This document shows positions 7,278 to 15,129 of a DNA stretch of 64,000 nucleotides, in pieces. The DNA is from Gp6-AA40 sp036407095 (GTDB taxonomy: Bacteria > Acidobacteriota > Vicinamibacteria > Vicinamibacterales > UBA2999). Where the stretch lies: assembly GCA_036407095.1 (NCBI GenBank), contig DASWZV010000151.1, forward strand, positions 1-64,000, in the 5' to 3' direction. The position numbers and the translations under genes were made by a program. Under the pieces are notes generated by a model that saw nothing but the letters and a program-made list of their open reading frames with translations, ran no database searches and was not told where the DNA came from. The stretch's first letter is position 1; every line of letters starts with the position of its first letter.

Positions 7278-8501
7278 GTGATGACCAGTCGTTCGTACGA
7301 TCGCAGCCGCAGGCGCTTCCTTCGACTTCTCGCATCCAGTCCACTGCTCGCGTCGCTCGATCTGCCGACGCTGCTCGCGCAGGGCGCCGCGCCCGACGTG
7401 ATCGCGAGCGTCGGTGAGGCGCTCAACGTCCTCGACTTCGAGGCCGCCGCGAAAGCGAAGCTGCCGGCGTGGCACTGGGCGTGGATGTCGAACGGCGGCG
7501 AGGACGGTGGCACGATTCGCGCGAATCGCGAGGGGTTCGAACACTTCGCCATCCGACCCCGTCGTCTCGTCGATGTAAGCAAGGTCGACATGTCGGTCTC
7601 GCTCTTCGGCAAGACGTGGGAGACGCCAATCTTCCTGTGCCCGGTGAGCGGCCACAGGATGTACAACCCGCAGGGCGAGCTTGCGACCGCGCGCGCCGCG
7701 AAGGCGAAGAAGCACCTCCAGATGCTGTCGACGATGACGACGACGCCGGTGGAGGAGGTGAATGCGGCGCGAGGAGAGCCGGTGTGGTTTCAGCTCTACA
7801 CGCGGCCCCAGTGGAATCAGACGCGCGAACTGGTCAAGCGTGTCGAGGCTGCCGGTTGCCCGGCGCTGGTGTTCACGGTTGATTTGCTCGGCGGCCGGAA
7901 CACGGAGGCGTTCGACCGCGTCCGGCTGCGCAATCAGCAGGTGTGCGGGTCGTGTCACAAGGGCAACCCCGTGGCCGATCTCACCAACCGGCCGATGGTC
8001 AACGCGCTGACCGAGACGCCAGGCTCGCAACCCGAGATCGCGACGCCGACGTGGGAGTACATCAAGCGCTTGAAGGACACGACCAGCATGAAGCTGCTCG
8101 TGAAGGGTATCGTCACGCGTGAAGACGCGGAGCTCGCGATGATGCACGGCGTCGACGGTGTGTTCGTGTCCAATCACGGCGGCCGTGCCGACAACACGCT
8201 GCGGGCGACGATCGATTGCGTACCTGAAGTCGTCGCAGGTGTGAAGGGTCGCGCGCTGGTGATCGTCGACAGCGGTTTCCGCCGTGGCAGCGACATCTTC
8301 AAAGCGCTCGCGCTCGGCGCGACGGCAGTCGGTGTCGGCCGTCCGTATATCTGGGGACTGACTGGGTTTGGTCAGGAAGGGGTCGAAGCGGTGCTCGACA
8401 TTCTTCGCCGCGAGCTCCAGCTCACGATGCGGCAGTCTGGGGTGACTTCGATCAAATCCATCACTCGCAACTACGTCGCCGCTCGAGGATCGGTGCTGTG
8501 A
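7278..8501 (+). CDS. TAT-exported FMN-dependent alpha-hydroxyacid dehydrogenase with CxxCH
   Basis: A 407-residue member of the lactate dehydrogenase/glycolate oxidase FMN family. Residues 1-35 are a TAT signal (RSRRRFLRLLASSPLLASL). Core motifs are present: substrate-side Tyr in FQLYTRP (about 184), Lys286 in LLVKGI, catalytic His300 and Arg303 in VSNHGGRADN, and the phosphate-binding DSGFRRGSDIFKALALGA and VGVGRPY. The family would oxidise a 2-hydroxy acid to a 2-oxo acid. Unusually, loop residues 223-227 read CGSCH, a c-type heme-binding motif, in the lid loop region. If exported and hemylated it would be a periplasmic flavocytochrome. The ribosome binding site is not obvious; the MITE ends just upstream. 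Substrate unknown. Confidence 0.85.
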   Translation: MMTSRSYDRSRRRFLRLLASSPLLASLDLPTLLAQGAAPDVIASVGEALNVLDFEAAAKAKLPAWHWAWMSNGGEDGGTIRANREGFEHFAIRPRRLVDVSKVDMSVSLFGKTWETPIFLCPVSGHRMYNPQGELATARAAKAKKHLQMLSTMTTTPVEEVNAARGEPVWFQLYTRPQWNQTRELVKRVEAAGCPALVFTVDLLGGRNTEAFDRVRLRNQQVCGSCHKGNPVADLTNRPMVNALTETPGSQPEIATPTWEYIKRLKDTTSMKLLVKGIVTREDAELAMMHGVDGVFVSNHGGRADNTLRATIDCVPEVVAGVKGRALVIVDSGFRRGSDIFKALALGATAVGVGRPYIWGLTGFGQEGVEAVLDILRRELQLTMRQSGVTSIKSITRNYVAARGSVL

Positions 8502-8572
8502 CTCGAACTTTGCCGAATGCCTCATCGCCTCGCTGTGTCGTGTTCGGCGTCCCTTGGTAGAATGCGCACGCC

Positions 8573-9415
8573 ATGTGCGCCCCGACCATCATCGCAGCCG
8601 TTCATCACGAGCTTTCGCGCCGCGGCTTCGTCACCGCCCTGGGTGGCGCGGCGATCGGCGCACTGACGACGTCCGCTGACGCGGCCGCTCAACAGGCGCA
8701 GCAGAAGCCGGTGCGCCTGGCGCAGGGCTTCCGTGACGTCGTCGACCTGACTCACACGTTCACGCCGCGGCTGCCAGTGTTTCCGGCGTTCAAGCCGGTG
8801 AAGATCACGCCGAAGTTTGCGATCGCCAAGGACGGCTTCTTCGCCAACGAGATCACCTTCGACGAGCACACCGGTACGCACATGGACGCGCCGGCGCACT
8901 TCGTCGCGACGGCGACGACCTGCGATCGGATTGCCCCTGACACGTTGATTGCACCGCTCGCGGTCGTCTCGATCGTCTCGAAAGCTGCGAAGAACGCCGA
9001 CGCGACGCTCGATGTCGATGACATCATGGCGTGGGAGAAGCAGCACGGCCGCGTGCCGCGCGGCGCGTTCGTTGCGATGCACTCCGGCTGGGACGCCCGC
9101 GTCGCCACGCCGGATCGCTTTCTCAACAGGGACGCCAAGGGGACGATGCACGCGCCGGGATTCAGCGAAGCGGCGGCGCGCTTCCTCGCCACCGAGCGCG
9201 ACATCGTCGGCGCCGGTGTCGATACGTTGAGCCTCGACATCGGCGCGGCGGAGAAATTCGTCGCGCATCTGGCGCTGCTCGGCGGCGGGAAGTACGCCGT
9301 GGAGTTGATGGCCATTTTGGGAACGCTGCCGCCGACGGGCGCGACCATCATCGTCGGCGCCCCCAAACACGAGGGCGCGTCCGGAGGCCCCGTTCGGGTG
9401 TTGGCGATGAGATAG
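8573..9415 (+). CDS. Exported cyclase-family metal hydrolase (kynurenine formamidase-like)
   Basis: A 280-residue protein with a TAT-type signal (ELSRRGFVTALGGAAIGALT) starting at ATG 8573. The fingerprint of the cyclase family, HxGTHxDxPxHF, is intact as EHTGTHMDAPAHF, giving metal ligands His99, His103, Asp105 and nearby His109. FVAMHSGWD and GVDTLSLDIGAAEKF correspond to later family blocks. Members hydrolyse N-formylkynurenine, isatin or other amides and lactones, usually with Mn or Zn. Export of such an enzyme is unusual and matches the exported neighbours on either side. It is 71 bp downstream of the FMN dehydrogenase and may be co-transcribed. Confidence 0.85.
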   Translation: MCAPTIIAAVHHELSRRGFVTALGGAAIGALTTSADAAAQQAQQKPVRLAQGFRDVVDLTHTFTPRLPVFPAFKPVKITPKFAIAKDGFFANEITFDEHTGTHMDAPAHFVATATTCDRIAPDTLIAPLAVVSIVSKAAKNADATLDVDDIMAWEKQHGRVPRGAFVAMHSGWDARVATPDRFLNRDAKGTMHAPGFSEAAARFLATERDIVGAGVDTLSLDIGAAEKFVAHLALLGGGKYAVELMAILGTLPPTGATIIVGAPKHEGASGGPVRVLAMR

Positions 9416-9419
9416 CGGA

Positions 9420-9491
9420 CCATGGACGAAGGACGGACCAAGGACTACGGACGGACCAGGGACCAAGCACCAGGGACTATGGACCAAGGAG
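9420..9491. repeat. GGACCAA heptamer word array
   Basis: About ten variants of GGACCAA (GGACGAA, GGACTAC, GGACCAG, GGACTAT) run in near seven-base register. The last copy ends CCAAGGAG and supplies the ribosome binding site of the PQQ dehydrogenase (AAGGAG, 5 nt before GTG 9497). The same word, with its inverted arm, recurs at 40609-40760. Confidence 0.75.
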
Positions 9492-9496
9492 CTCCA

Positions 9497-11215
9497 GTGA
9501 CCCGTTTCGCATCCGCACTCATCATCGCCAGTCTTGCAGCGATCGTCGCCGTCTCCGCGCAACGCGCGCCGTTCGTGCCGGTCTCGCAGGAGATGCTGCT
9601 CAAGCCGAGCCCGGACGATTGGCTGATGTACAGCCGCACCTACGACGCGCAGCGCTTCAGCCCGCTCAAGCAGATCACGAAGCAGAACGTCGGTCAGCTG
9701 AAGGAAGTCTTCAAGAAGGAGCTGCCGGCCGGTCCCTACGAAAGCATTCCGATTGTCTACCGCGGCGTGATGTACATGCTGCTTCCCGGCAGCACGATTC
9801 AAGCGGTCGATGCGACGACGGGAGCGACGATCTGGGAGCATCGCCGCACCGCCGGCCCGCCGTCGCGTGCGAAGACGATCGCGATCTACGACGACATGGT
9901 CTACTACACCGCGCCCGACGGCTTCGTCGTCGCGCTCGATGCCCGGACTGGCGAAGTGCGCTGGGAGACGCAGACCGGCGGCGGCATGGTGGCCGGTGTC
10001 ATCGTCGTCGAGGGCAAGGTGATCTCCGGACGTTCCTGTGCACCGCGCCGCGAGAACTGCTACATCGTCGCGCACGATGCGAAGACCGGGCAGGAGCTGT
10101 GGCGCTTCTACACCGCGGCGGGATCGAACGAGCCCGGTGGCGAGACGTGGGCAGGTGCGCCCGATCCGGCGCGGGCTGCCAGCACCTGGGGTTTGCCTGG
10201 CGGATTCGATCCCGGCCGACGATTGCTCTATTGGGGCATCGCGAATCCGACGCCGAACACGAGGGCGGAGCGCCACGGCGGCAAGTACGATGCGCCGATC
10301 GGTCTCTCGTCGCCGATCGATCTCTATAGCAATTCGACGGTCGCGTTGAACCCGGATACCGGCAAGCTGGTGTGGTACTACCAGCACCTGCCCGGCGACG
10401 ACTGGGACGAGGACTACCCGCACGAGCGCACGCTGTTCCGGACCGCCGTCAGCCCCGACTCGAAGTTCGTGAAGTGGATCAACCCCGACATCAAGAAGGG
10501 CGAACAGCGCGACGTCGCGATGATGGTGGGCGAGGGCGGCGGCGTGTTCATGCTCGATCGCGTCACCGGCCAGTTCCTGTGGGCGAACCCGTTCCCGTTC
10601 GACGCGCCCAACTTCCTGATCTCGAACATCGATGGCAGGACCGGTCGCGTCACGATCAACAAGGATCTGATCTCGACCGCGCCGAACGAACGCAAGGTGA
10701 TCTGCTACTGGAACACGCGCAGCTACTGGCCGACGGCGTATCACCCGGCGCTCAACGCGCTCTACGTGCCGTACGTCGAGAACTGTCTCGATCGGACGAG
10801 CCCGGGCCCTGGCGGCACGCCGCGCGAGCGTCGCGCCGGCATTCCGCGCGAGGGCGCCGATCTCAACTCGTGGTCGGGGCTGATGAAGATCAACGCGTCG
10901 ACCGGGGAGATGACGCCGATCTTCAAAGGACGCGCGCCGAGCAACGGCGCGGTGCTGACGACGGCGGGGGACGTGGTGTTCTGGGGCGATCTCGACGGGA
11001 AATTCCGCGCGTTCGACGCGGCGAGCGGGAAGGTGCTCTGGGATCAGACGCTTGGCGGACCGGTGCAGAACAGCACGATCACCTACGCAGTCAACGGCAA
11101 GCAGTATGTAGCCGTCATCTCGGGCAGCGGATCGCTGTCGGGCGCATTGATGGATCAGGCGTCGATCAAGCCCAATCGGGGGTACAACGCTCTTTATGTG
11201 TATGCGCTGCCGTAG
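9497..11215 (+). CDS. PQQ-dependent alcohol/glucose-type dehydrogenase
   Basis: A 572-residue periplasmic quinoprotein. I choose GTG 9497 because AAGGAG lies 5 nt upstream and a Sec signal follows (VTRFASALIIASLAAIVAVSA); the upstream frame merely reads through the heptamer array. The eight-bladed propeller is visible as repeated tryptophan-docking blades: ATTGATIWEHRRT, DARTGEVRWETQTGG, DAKTGQELWRFYT, NPDTGKLVWYYQH, DRVTGQFLWANPF and DAASGKVLWDQTLGG. PGDDWDEDYPHE matches the methanol/ethanol dehydrogenase blade with the calcium and catalytic Asp region. The adjacent-cysteine disulfide of methanol dehydrogenase is not evident. It probably oxidises an alcohol or sugar and passes electrons to a cytochrome c or ubiquinone. 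No PQQ biosynthesis genes are in the window. Confidence 0.9.
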   Translation: MTRFASALIIASLAAIVAVSAQRAPFVPVSQEMLLKPSPDDWLMYSRTYDAQRFSPLKQITKQNVGQLKEVFKKELPAGPYESIPIVYRGVMYMLLPGSTIQAVDATTGATIWEHRRTAGPPSRAKTIAIYDDMVYYTAPDGFVVALDARTGEVRWETQTGGGMVAGVIVVEGKVISGRSCAPRRENCYIVAHDAKTGQELWRFYTAAGSNEPGGETWAGAPDPARAASTWGLPGGFDPGRRLLYWGIANPTPNTRAERHGGKYDAPIGLSSPIDLYSNSTVALNPDTGKLVWYYQHLPGDDWDEDYPHERTLFRTAVSPDSKFVKWINPDIKKGEQRDVAMMVGEGGGVFMLDRVTGQFLWANPFPFDAPNFLISNIDGRTGRVTINKDLISTAPNERKVICYWNTRSYWPTAYHPALNALYVPYVENCLDRTSPGPGGTPRERRAGIPREGADLNSWSGLMKINASTGEMTPIFKGRAPSNGAVLTTAGDVVFWGDLDGKFRAFDAASGKVLWDQTLGGPVQNSTITYAVNGKQYVAVISGSGSLSGALMDQASIKPNRGYNALYVYALP

Positions 11216-11233
11216 CTAGACCGAAGAATCGAC

Positions 11234-11257
11234 GCGGGTCTTCAACGCAAGACCCGC
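11234..11257. repeat. GCGGGTCTT hairpin (GTAGG class, reverse orientation)
   Basis: GCGGGTCTT (11234-11242) pairs with AAGACCCGC (11249-11257) across a 6 nt loop and is followed by CCTAC. It lies between the PQQ dehydrogenase stop and the aldolase start. The same stem recurs at 50306 and 58574 in the ribosomal operon. Confidence 0.75.
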
Positions 11258-11272
11258 CCTACACTGCTCAAC

Positions 11273-12058
11273 ATGGAACGACGAGCGTTTTTGACGGGGC
11301 TAGCCTCATTCGCAGCGATCGCGCTGGAACGGGTCGATCTACGCGCGGCACAGGCTGTCGCAGCGCTCGATTCGCTCATCGACGATCTCGTCGCCGGCAA
11401 TCGCATCCTGGCCAACGAGGGTGTGCTCGATGGCATGGGACACATCAGCGCTCGACATCCAGGCCGCGCGGGGCGTTTCCTGCTCGCACGCTCTCTGGCT
11501 CCTGAGCTGGTTGCGAACGACGACATCATGGAGTTCGACTTCGACGGCGCACCCGTCGACGCGAAGGGGCGGACGCCGTACAAGGAGCGTTTCATTCACA
11601 GCGAGATCTATCGCGCGCGGCCGGACGTCAACGCAATCGTTCACTGTCACACACCATCGCTCATCCCGTTCGCCGATTCCAGCGTGCCGCTTCGCGCGAT
11701 GTATCACATGGCGGCCTTCGTCGCCGACGGTGTGCCCGTGTTCGACATCCGCGCCGCTGCCGGCATGACCGATCTGCTCGTCAGCGATGCGAAGCTCGGA
11801 CGCGCGCTGGCGCAGGCGCTCGGCTCGAAGCCCGCTGCGCTGATGCGGCACCACGGCGCGGTCGTCGTCGCCACATCGATTCCGAACGTCGTCGGGCGCA
11901 GCGTGTATCTCGACATCAACGCCCGTGTGCAGATGCAGACCGCCGCGCTCGGCGGCACATCGACGTCGATCGATCCGGCTGAAGCCCGCCTCCGCATGGC
12001 CGACCCGAACGAGTACTCGCGCGCGTGGGAATTGTGGAAGCGCAAGCTCCACCGCTAG
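11273..12058 (+). CDS. Exported class II aldolase/adducin family protein
   Basis: A 261-residue protein. The first 25 residues (MERRAFLTGLASFAAIALER) look like a TAT-type signal, although the family is normally cytoplasmic. Core features of the zinc aldolase fold are GMGHISARHPG, KERFIHSEIYRARPD, the metal-binding pair in VNAIVHCHTP, and a third histidine in MRHHGAVVV. Related enzymes cleave sugar phosphates, act as L-fuculose-phosphate aldolases or as ketoacid decarboxylases; a phosphosugar substrate in the periplasm would be odd, so a non-phosphorylated substrate is more likely (inference). It is probably the last gene of the 7278-12058 group. A weak ribosome binding site precedes ATG 11273. 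Confidence 0.8.
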   Translation: MERRAFLTGLASFAAIALERVDLRAAQAVAALDSLIDDLVAGNRILANEGVLDGMGHISARHPGRAGRFLLARSLAPELVANDDIMEFDFDGAPVDAKGRTPYKERFIHSEIYRARPDVNAIVHCHTPSLIPFADSSVPLRAMYHMAAFVADGVPVFDIRAAAGMTDLLVSDAKLGRALAQALGSKPAALMRHHGAVVVATSIPNVVGRSVYLDINARVQMQTAALGGTSTSIDPAEARLRMADPNEYSRAWELWKRKLHR

Positions 12059-12084
12059 CGCGAATGCGGACTCACAGACGTAGT

Positions 12085-12102
12085 GTCCGGCTTCAGTCGG
12101 AC
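12085..12102. repeat. GTCCG hairpin
   Basis: GTCCG (12085-12089) pairs with CGGAC (12098-12102), preceded by GTA. It is a minor member of the short-hairpin class after the aldolase gene. Confidence 0.5.
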
Positions 12103-12128
12103 CGATAAGCCCATACACAGGTGCGCCG

Positions 12129-13241
12129 ATGATCGTGTCCGGCCGTCACGTTCGGTCAGTCGTGTGGGCTGCCGCGTGGGTGGGGCTTGTCGTCCCCGCC
12201 GCAGCGCACGCCCAGACGTCCGCCCTCACCATCAGACCCTTGCGTGTCGGCGACTGCCAGGTTGTGGTGCAAGTGGCAAACCCCCGCCCTGGCGATCAAG
12301 TCGGCGTCGTCGTCGAGCTCACCGAGTCGCGCGAGCAGACCGTGGTCGCTGGAAAGACGGAGCTGACATTCCCTCTGTCCGAGCCGTTGCGTCAGGACTT
12401 TCGCGTACGCACGCGTCTCAACGGCGCGGCCGGCAAGGACGAGGTCGTGCCGGCAGGTGGAGGCGAACCCAAAGGCACGTGCGTGGAGGCGCGCGAGACA
12501 CCCGACCAATCACCGTTCGAGGCCGACGCCTTCTTCGGAGTGGTCGTCGACACGTTCGCGCCAGACAAAGTCGGCAACTACAGGAATCCGGAAGCAGGTA
12601 CCGCGCAGAAGCTGCAGTCGATCTTCGGTGTCGACTTCGATTACCGCCTGCACGGACGATCGGACGACCCGGTGCAGTTCTGGATCAACGGCGGGACGAC
12701 CCACGGGGTGCGCACGGCCGACATCAACTGCGAACCTCCCGATCCGAAAGACATCCCGCCGGTGTGCGGCAGCATCACCGATCCCAACTTCGCAGACCGC
12801 GCGCGCTACATTCTCGAGCACGCGACCAGCCTCGAAGCGTTCGTGAGCCCACGCGTCGAGTTCATGGCGGTGCAGAAGGACAGCGACTCGAGGGCACACT
12901 TGTACGGGACCTTGCACCTTGGGTTCATCTCGCTCGAGGATGCGCCGCAGGTCTTCCGCGTGTTTCACGCAGATCTGGGCGTGCTCGCCAAGGAAGGCAA
13001 CTTCGAGGGCAGTTACATTCAAGCCGGGTGGGGCAAGAACGAGCTGTTCTCGCCGAAATGGAATCGGCTCAAGATCGAGGGCCTCCTCAGTTTCAGCATG
13101 GGCAAGATTCCGGGCGTCGGCGATACCGCACGATTCTTCATCGAGATGCAGATCGACAACGATGTCAACGACGGCCCCGACAGCGTACGCACGTTCTTCG
13201 GGATCGATCTCAATTTGAAGAACGCCCTCGGGGGCTTATGA
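12129..13241 (+). CDS. Secreted protein of unknown function
   Basis: A 370-residue protein with a clear signal peptide (RSVVWAAAWVGLVVPAAAHA, cleavage before QTS). Residues 33-120 form a small beta domain; from about 135 the chain alternates amphipathic strands (FGVVVDTFAPDKV, IFGVDFDYRLHG, PVQFWINGGTTHG, LEAFVSPRVEFMAVQ, AHLYGTLHLGFISLE, SYIQAGWGKNELF, ARFFIEMQIDND), consistent with an outer-membrane or surface beta protein. The last residues TFFGIDLNLKNALGGL do not end in the usual aromatic. I recognise no family. Its TGA overlaps the ATG of the following lipase gene (ATGA), so the two are translationally coupled and probably act together. Confidence 0.65.
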   Translation: MIVSGRHVRSVVWAAAWVGLVVPAAAHAQTSALTIRPLRVGDCQVVVQVANPRPGDQVGVVVELTESREQTVVAGKTELTFPLSEPLRQDFRVRTRLNGAAGKDEVVPAGGGEPKGTCVEARETPDQSPFEADAFFGVVVDTFAPDKVGNYRNPEAGTAQKLQSIFGVDFDYRLHGRSDDPVQFWINGGTTHGVRTADINCEPPDPKDIPPVCGSITDPNFADRARYILEHATSLEAFVSPRVEFMAVQKDSDSRAHLYGTLHLGFISLEDAPQVFRVFHADLGVLAKEGNFEGSYIQAGWGKNELFSPKWNRLKIEGLLSFSMGKIPGVGDTARFFIEMQIDNDVNDGPDSVRTFFGIDLNLKNALGGL

Positions 13242-15073
13242 GGCGGGACGTTCACGCGGGGGCTCAAGCCCCGGCCAACGCGGGGGCTCAAGCCCCCGCT
13301 CTACGCGTCGTCGTTGCTGTGGTGCTTGCCTTGACAGCCAGCATGGCCACGTCTGCGCAGTCGCCGACTTCGTGTCAGAGCTGCGTCGAGGCACGGTTCT
13401 GGGAAGTCAGTCCCACGTTCTGGAACAGCACGACCGAAGGGCCGGTGGCGCCCGAGCGTCCACGGCTCGACGCGATGCGGCCGTTCGACGTCGGAGTCGC
13501 ATTCTCGGGCGGCGGCACGCGCTCGGCCTCGGCGACGATCGGTCAGCTTCGCGCGCTCAATCGCAACGGGTGGCTGGCTCGCGTGCGATATGCGACCGCT
13601 GTCTCTGGCGGCTCGTGGGCTGCGGTGCCCTTTACCTACTATCCCGGCGGCCTGACCGAGCTGCTCGGCGAAGATCGACCGCTCGATCCCGCAACCATCG
13701 AAACCGTTCCCGCAGGTCTGCTGGCAGAGCGCGTCGTCAATTCCGGCCTGGGTCATGTCGGACTGCAGGAGGTGCCCAGCTTTCTTCCCGACTCGATCGC
13801 CGGGCTCGACATCGCGCAGGCGCGCAAAGTGCTGGTGATGGCGCGCGCGGCGGCCCGAAAGATTCGCAAGCGCGACGTCACCGAGCCGGATCGGCAGAAC
13901 AAGACCTACGCTCACATGCTGGGCCAGATCTTCCTGGACCGTCTCGTTCCCGACGGCAATCGCCGCTTCTATGCGTGGGACCGCGAGACGGCGATCGAAA
14001 TGAGCCAGGCCTCAGGCCGGCCCGCTGGTGACTTCATCTTCCCGCCATCGGATCGTCCGTTTCTCATCGTCGGCGGCACGCTGGTGAAATTGAACGGCGA
14101 CGACTATCCACGCCTCATCCCGGTCGAATACACGCCGCTGTACACCGGCGTCCGCCAGCGATTTGGATTGATCGGCGGAACGTATCTGTGGCCGTGGGCG
14201 TACGATCGCCTCTACATCGCACCGCGATCCGAGACACGAGTGTCGGTCGGACCCGGTCCGGAGGAGCGGCCGTTCACGCTGGCCGACGTGATCGCGAGCA
14301 GCGGTGCCGCGCCCCAACTCGAGCTGCTGCTCGGCGACAAGGTGCCGGTGCGGTTCCGCGACGCACTTCGTCAGGCGTCGCAGGCGTTCCCGGCATTCTC
14401 GAATCTCGCCGTGCGCAACGGCGTGCCGAACCCCGCAACCTCCGAGCTCGCGCACGGTGACGGCGGCTTCGTCGACAACCTCGCGATCATGCCGCTGCTG
14501 GTCCGACAGGTGCACAACATCATCGTCTTCGTGAACTCGAGCAGTCGGTACACGGAGAACGCCGACGTGCAGTCCTACTTCATGCCGCTGCGGCTGCGTG
14601 ATGGCAGCGGTGACAAGTCGGGCAACGCCGTGTTCGATCCGAGCCGGTATCGAGAGGTGCTCGATGGATTCGACAAGGCCACCGCTGCCGGTGACGGCGC
14701 CATCTTCTGCGGCCATGACTGGAAGGTGGCGAGCAACGAGCTGTACAACATCCGCGGTTATGCCGGGCTCAACATCTGCTGGGTCTACAACTACGCGGGT
14801 GACGAGTGGAAGCGTGCGCTTCCCAACACCATCAAGGCGTGGGTGACGCCGCCGGATCCGAAGCACCTGTCGCCAGAGGCCAAGGACCTCGCGCATTTCC
14901 CGTACTACGCGACGTTCGGAGAGAACAAAACCAAGGTGATTCAGTTGAAGCCGCTGCAGGTGAACCTGCTCGCTGATCTCGCGGACTGGTCAATCAGCAA
15001 CAACGCCGCCGTCGACGCGATTCTGTCGGCGTTCGACAAAGACGTTCTGCCGCGCCCGCCGTCGACGAGGTAA
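13238..15073 (+). CDS. cPLA2/patatin-like lipase, exported
   Basis: A protein of about 611 residues from ATG 13238, which overlaps the upstream stop codon as ATGA. Initiation at a GTG near the hydrophobic segment VVVAVVLALTASMATSAQ is also possible, because residues 5-22 are encoded by hairpin repeats. The lipase core has an oxyanion-type glycine motif DVGVAFSGGGTRSASATIG, the nucleophile motif ATAVSGGSWAAV (SGGSW, as SGSTW in cytosolic phospholipase A2) and a catalytic Asp in ELAHGDGGFVDNL. These define the Ser-Asp dyad of the patatin/cPLA2 superfamily, which hydrolyses phospholipid or galactolipid acyl esters. The final 100 residues are an uncharacterised extension (YNYAGDEWKRALPNTI). Probable location: periplasm or outside the cell. 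Confidence 0.75.
   Translation: MRRDVHAGAQAPANAGAQAPALRVVVAVVLALTASMATSAQSPTSCQSCVEARFWEVSPTFWNSTTEGPVAPERPRLDAMRPFDVGVAFSGGGTRSASATIGQLRALNRNGWLARVRYATAVSGGSWAAVPFTYYPGGLTELLGEDRPLDPATIETVPAGLLAERVVNSGLGHVGLQEVPSFLPDSIAGLDIAQARKVLVMARAAARKIRKRDVTEPDRQNKTYAHMLGQIFLDRLVPDGNRRFYAWDRETAIEMSQASGRPAGDFIFPPSDRPFLIVGGTLVKLNGDDYPRLIPVEYTPLYTGVRQRFGLIGGTYLWPWAYDRLYIAPRSETRVSVGPGPEERPFTLADVIASSGAAPQLELLLGDKVPVRFRDALRQASQAFPAFSNLAVRNGVPNPATSELAHGDGGFVDNLAIMPLLVRQVHNIIVFVNSSSRYTENADVQSYFMPLRLRDGSGDKSGNAVFDPSRYREVLDGFDKATAAGDGAIFCGHDWKVASNELYNIRGYAGLNICWVYNYAGDEWKRALPNTIKAWVTPPDPKHLSPEAKDLAHFPYYATFGENKTKVIQLKPLQVNLLADLADWSISNNAAVDAILSAFDKDVLPRPPSTR
13254..13306. repeat. Twin GGGGCTCAAGCCCC palindromes inside the lipase 5' end
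   Basis: GCGGGGGCTCAAGCCCC occurs twice in direct repeat, at about 13257-13273 and 13283-13299. Each can form a stem of GGGGCT with AGCCCC. If translation starts at 13238 they encode the repeated peptide NAGAQAPA. Elsewhere in this window such units are intergenic. Confidence 0.7.
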
Positions 15074-15129
15074 TGGAGTCGGGAGTCATGTCCGCTTCGC
15101 TCGCGAGGGAATGACTCCCGACCCCATTA
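15071..15129. terminator. Stop-to-stop bidirectional hairpin
   Basis: Arms 15071-15089 and 15111-15129 pair at 18 of 19 positions (TAATGGAGTCGGGAGTCAT against its complement) around a 21 nt loop. The left arm begins with the TAA of the lipase gene and the right arm ends with the TAA of the convergent receptor gene, so the hairpin spans the gap exactly. No T tract is present; a bidirectional terminator or transcript-end stabiliser is likely. Confidence 0.75.

Noticed and set aside
8522..10744. 740-codon minus-strand open frame
   Set aside because: It opposes the cyclase and PQQ dehydrogenase genes and has the same low-quality Arg/His-rich composition.
12083..13237. Long N-terminal extension of the lipase frame
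   Set aside because: It is out of frame with the real gene 12129-13241, which has a signal peptide; the lipase starts at or after 13238.
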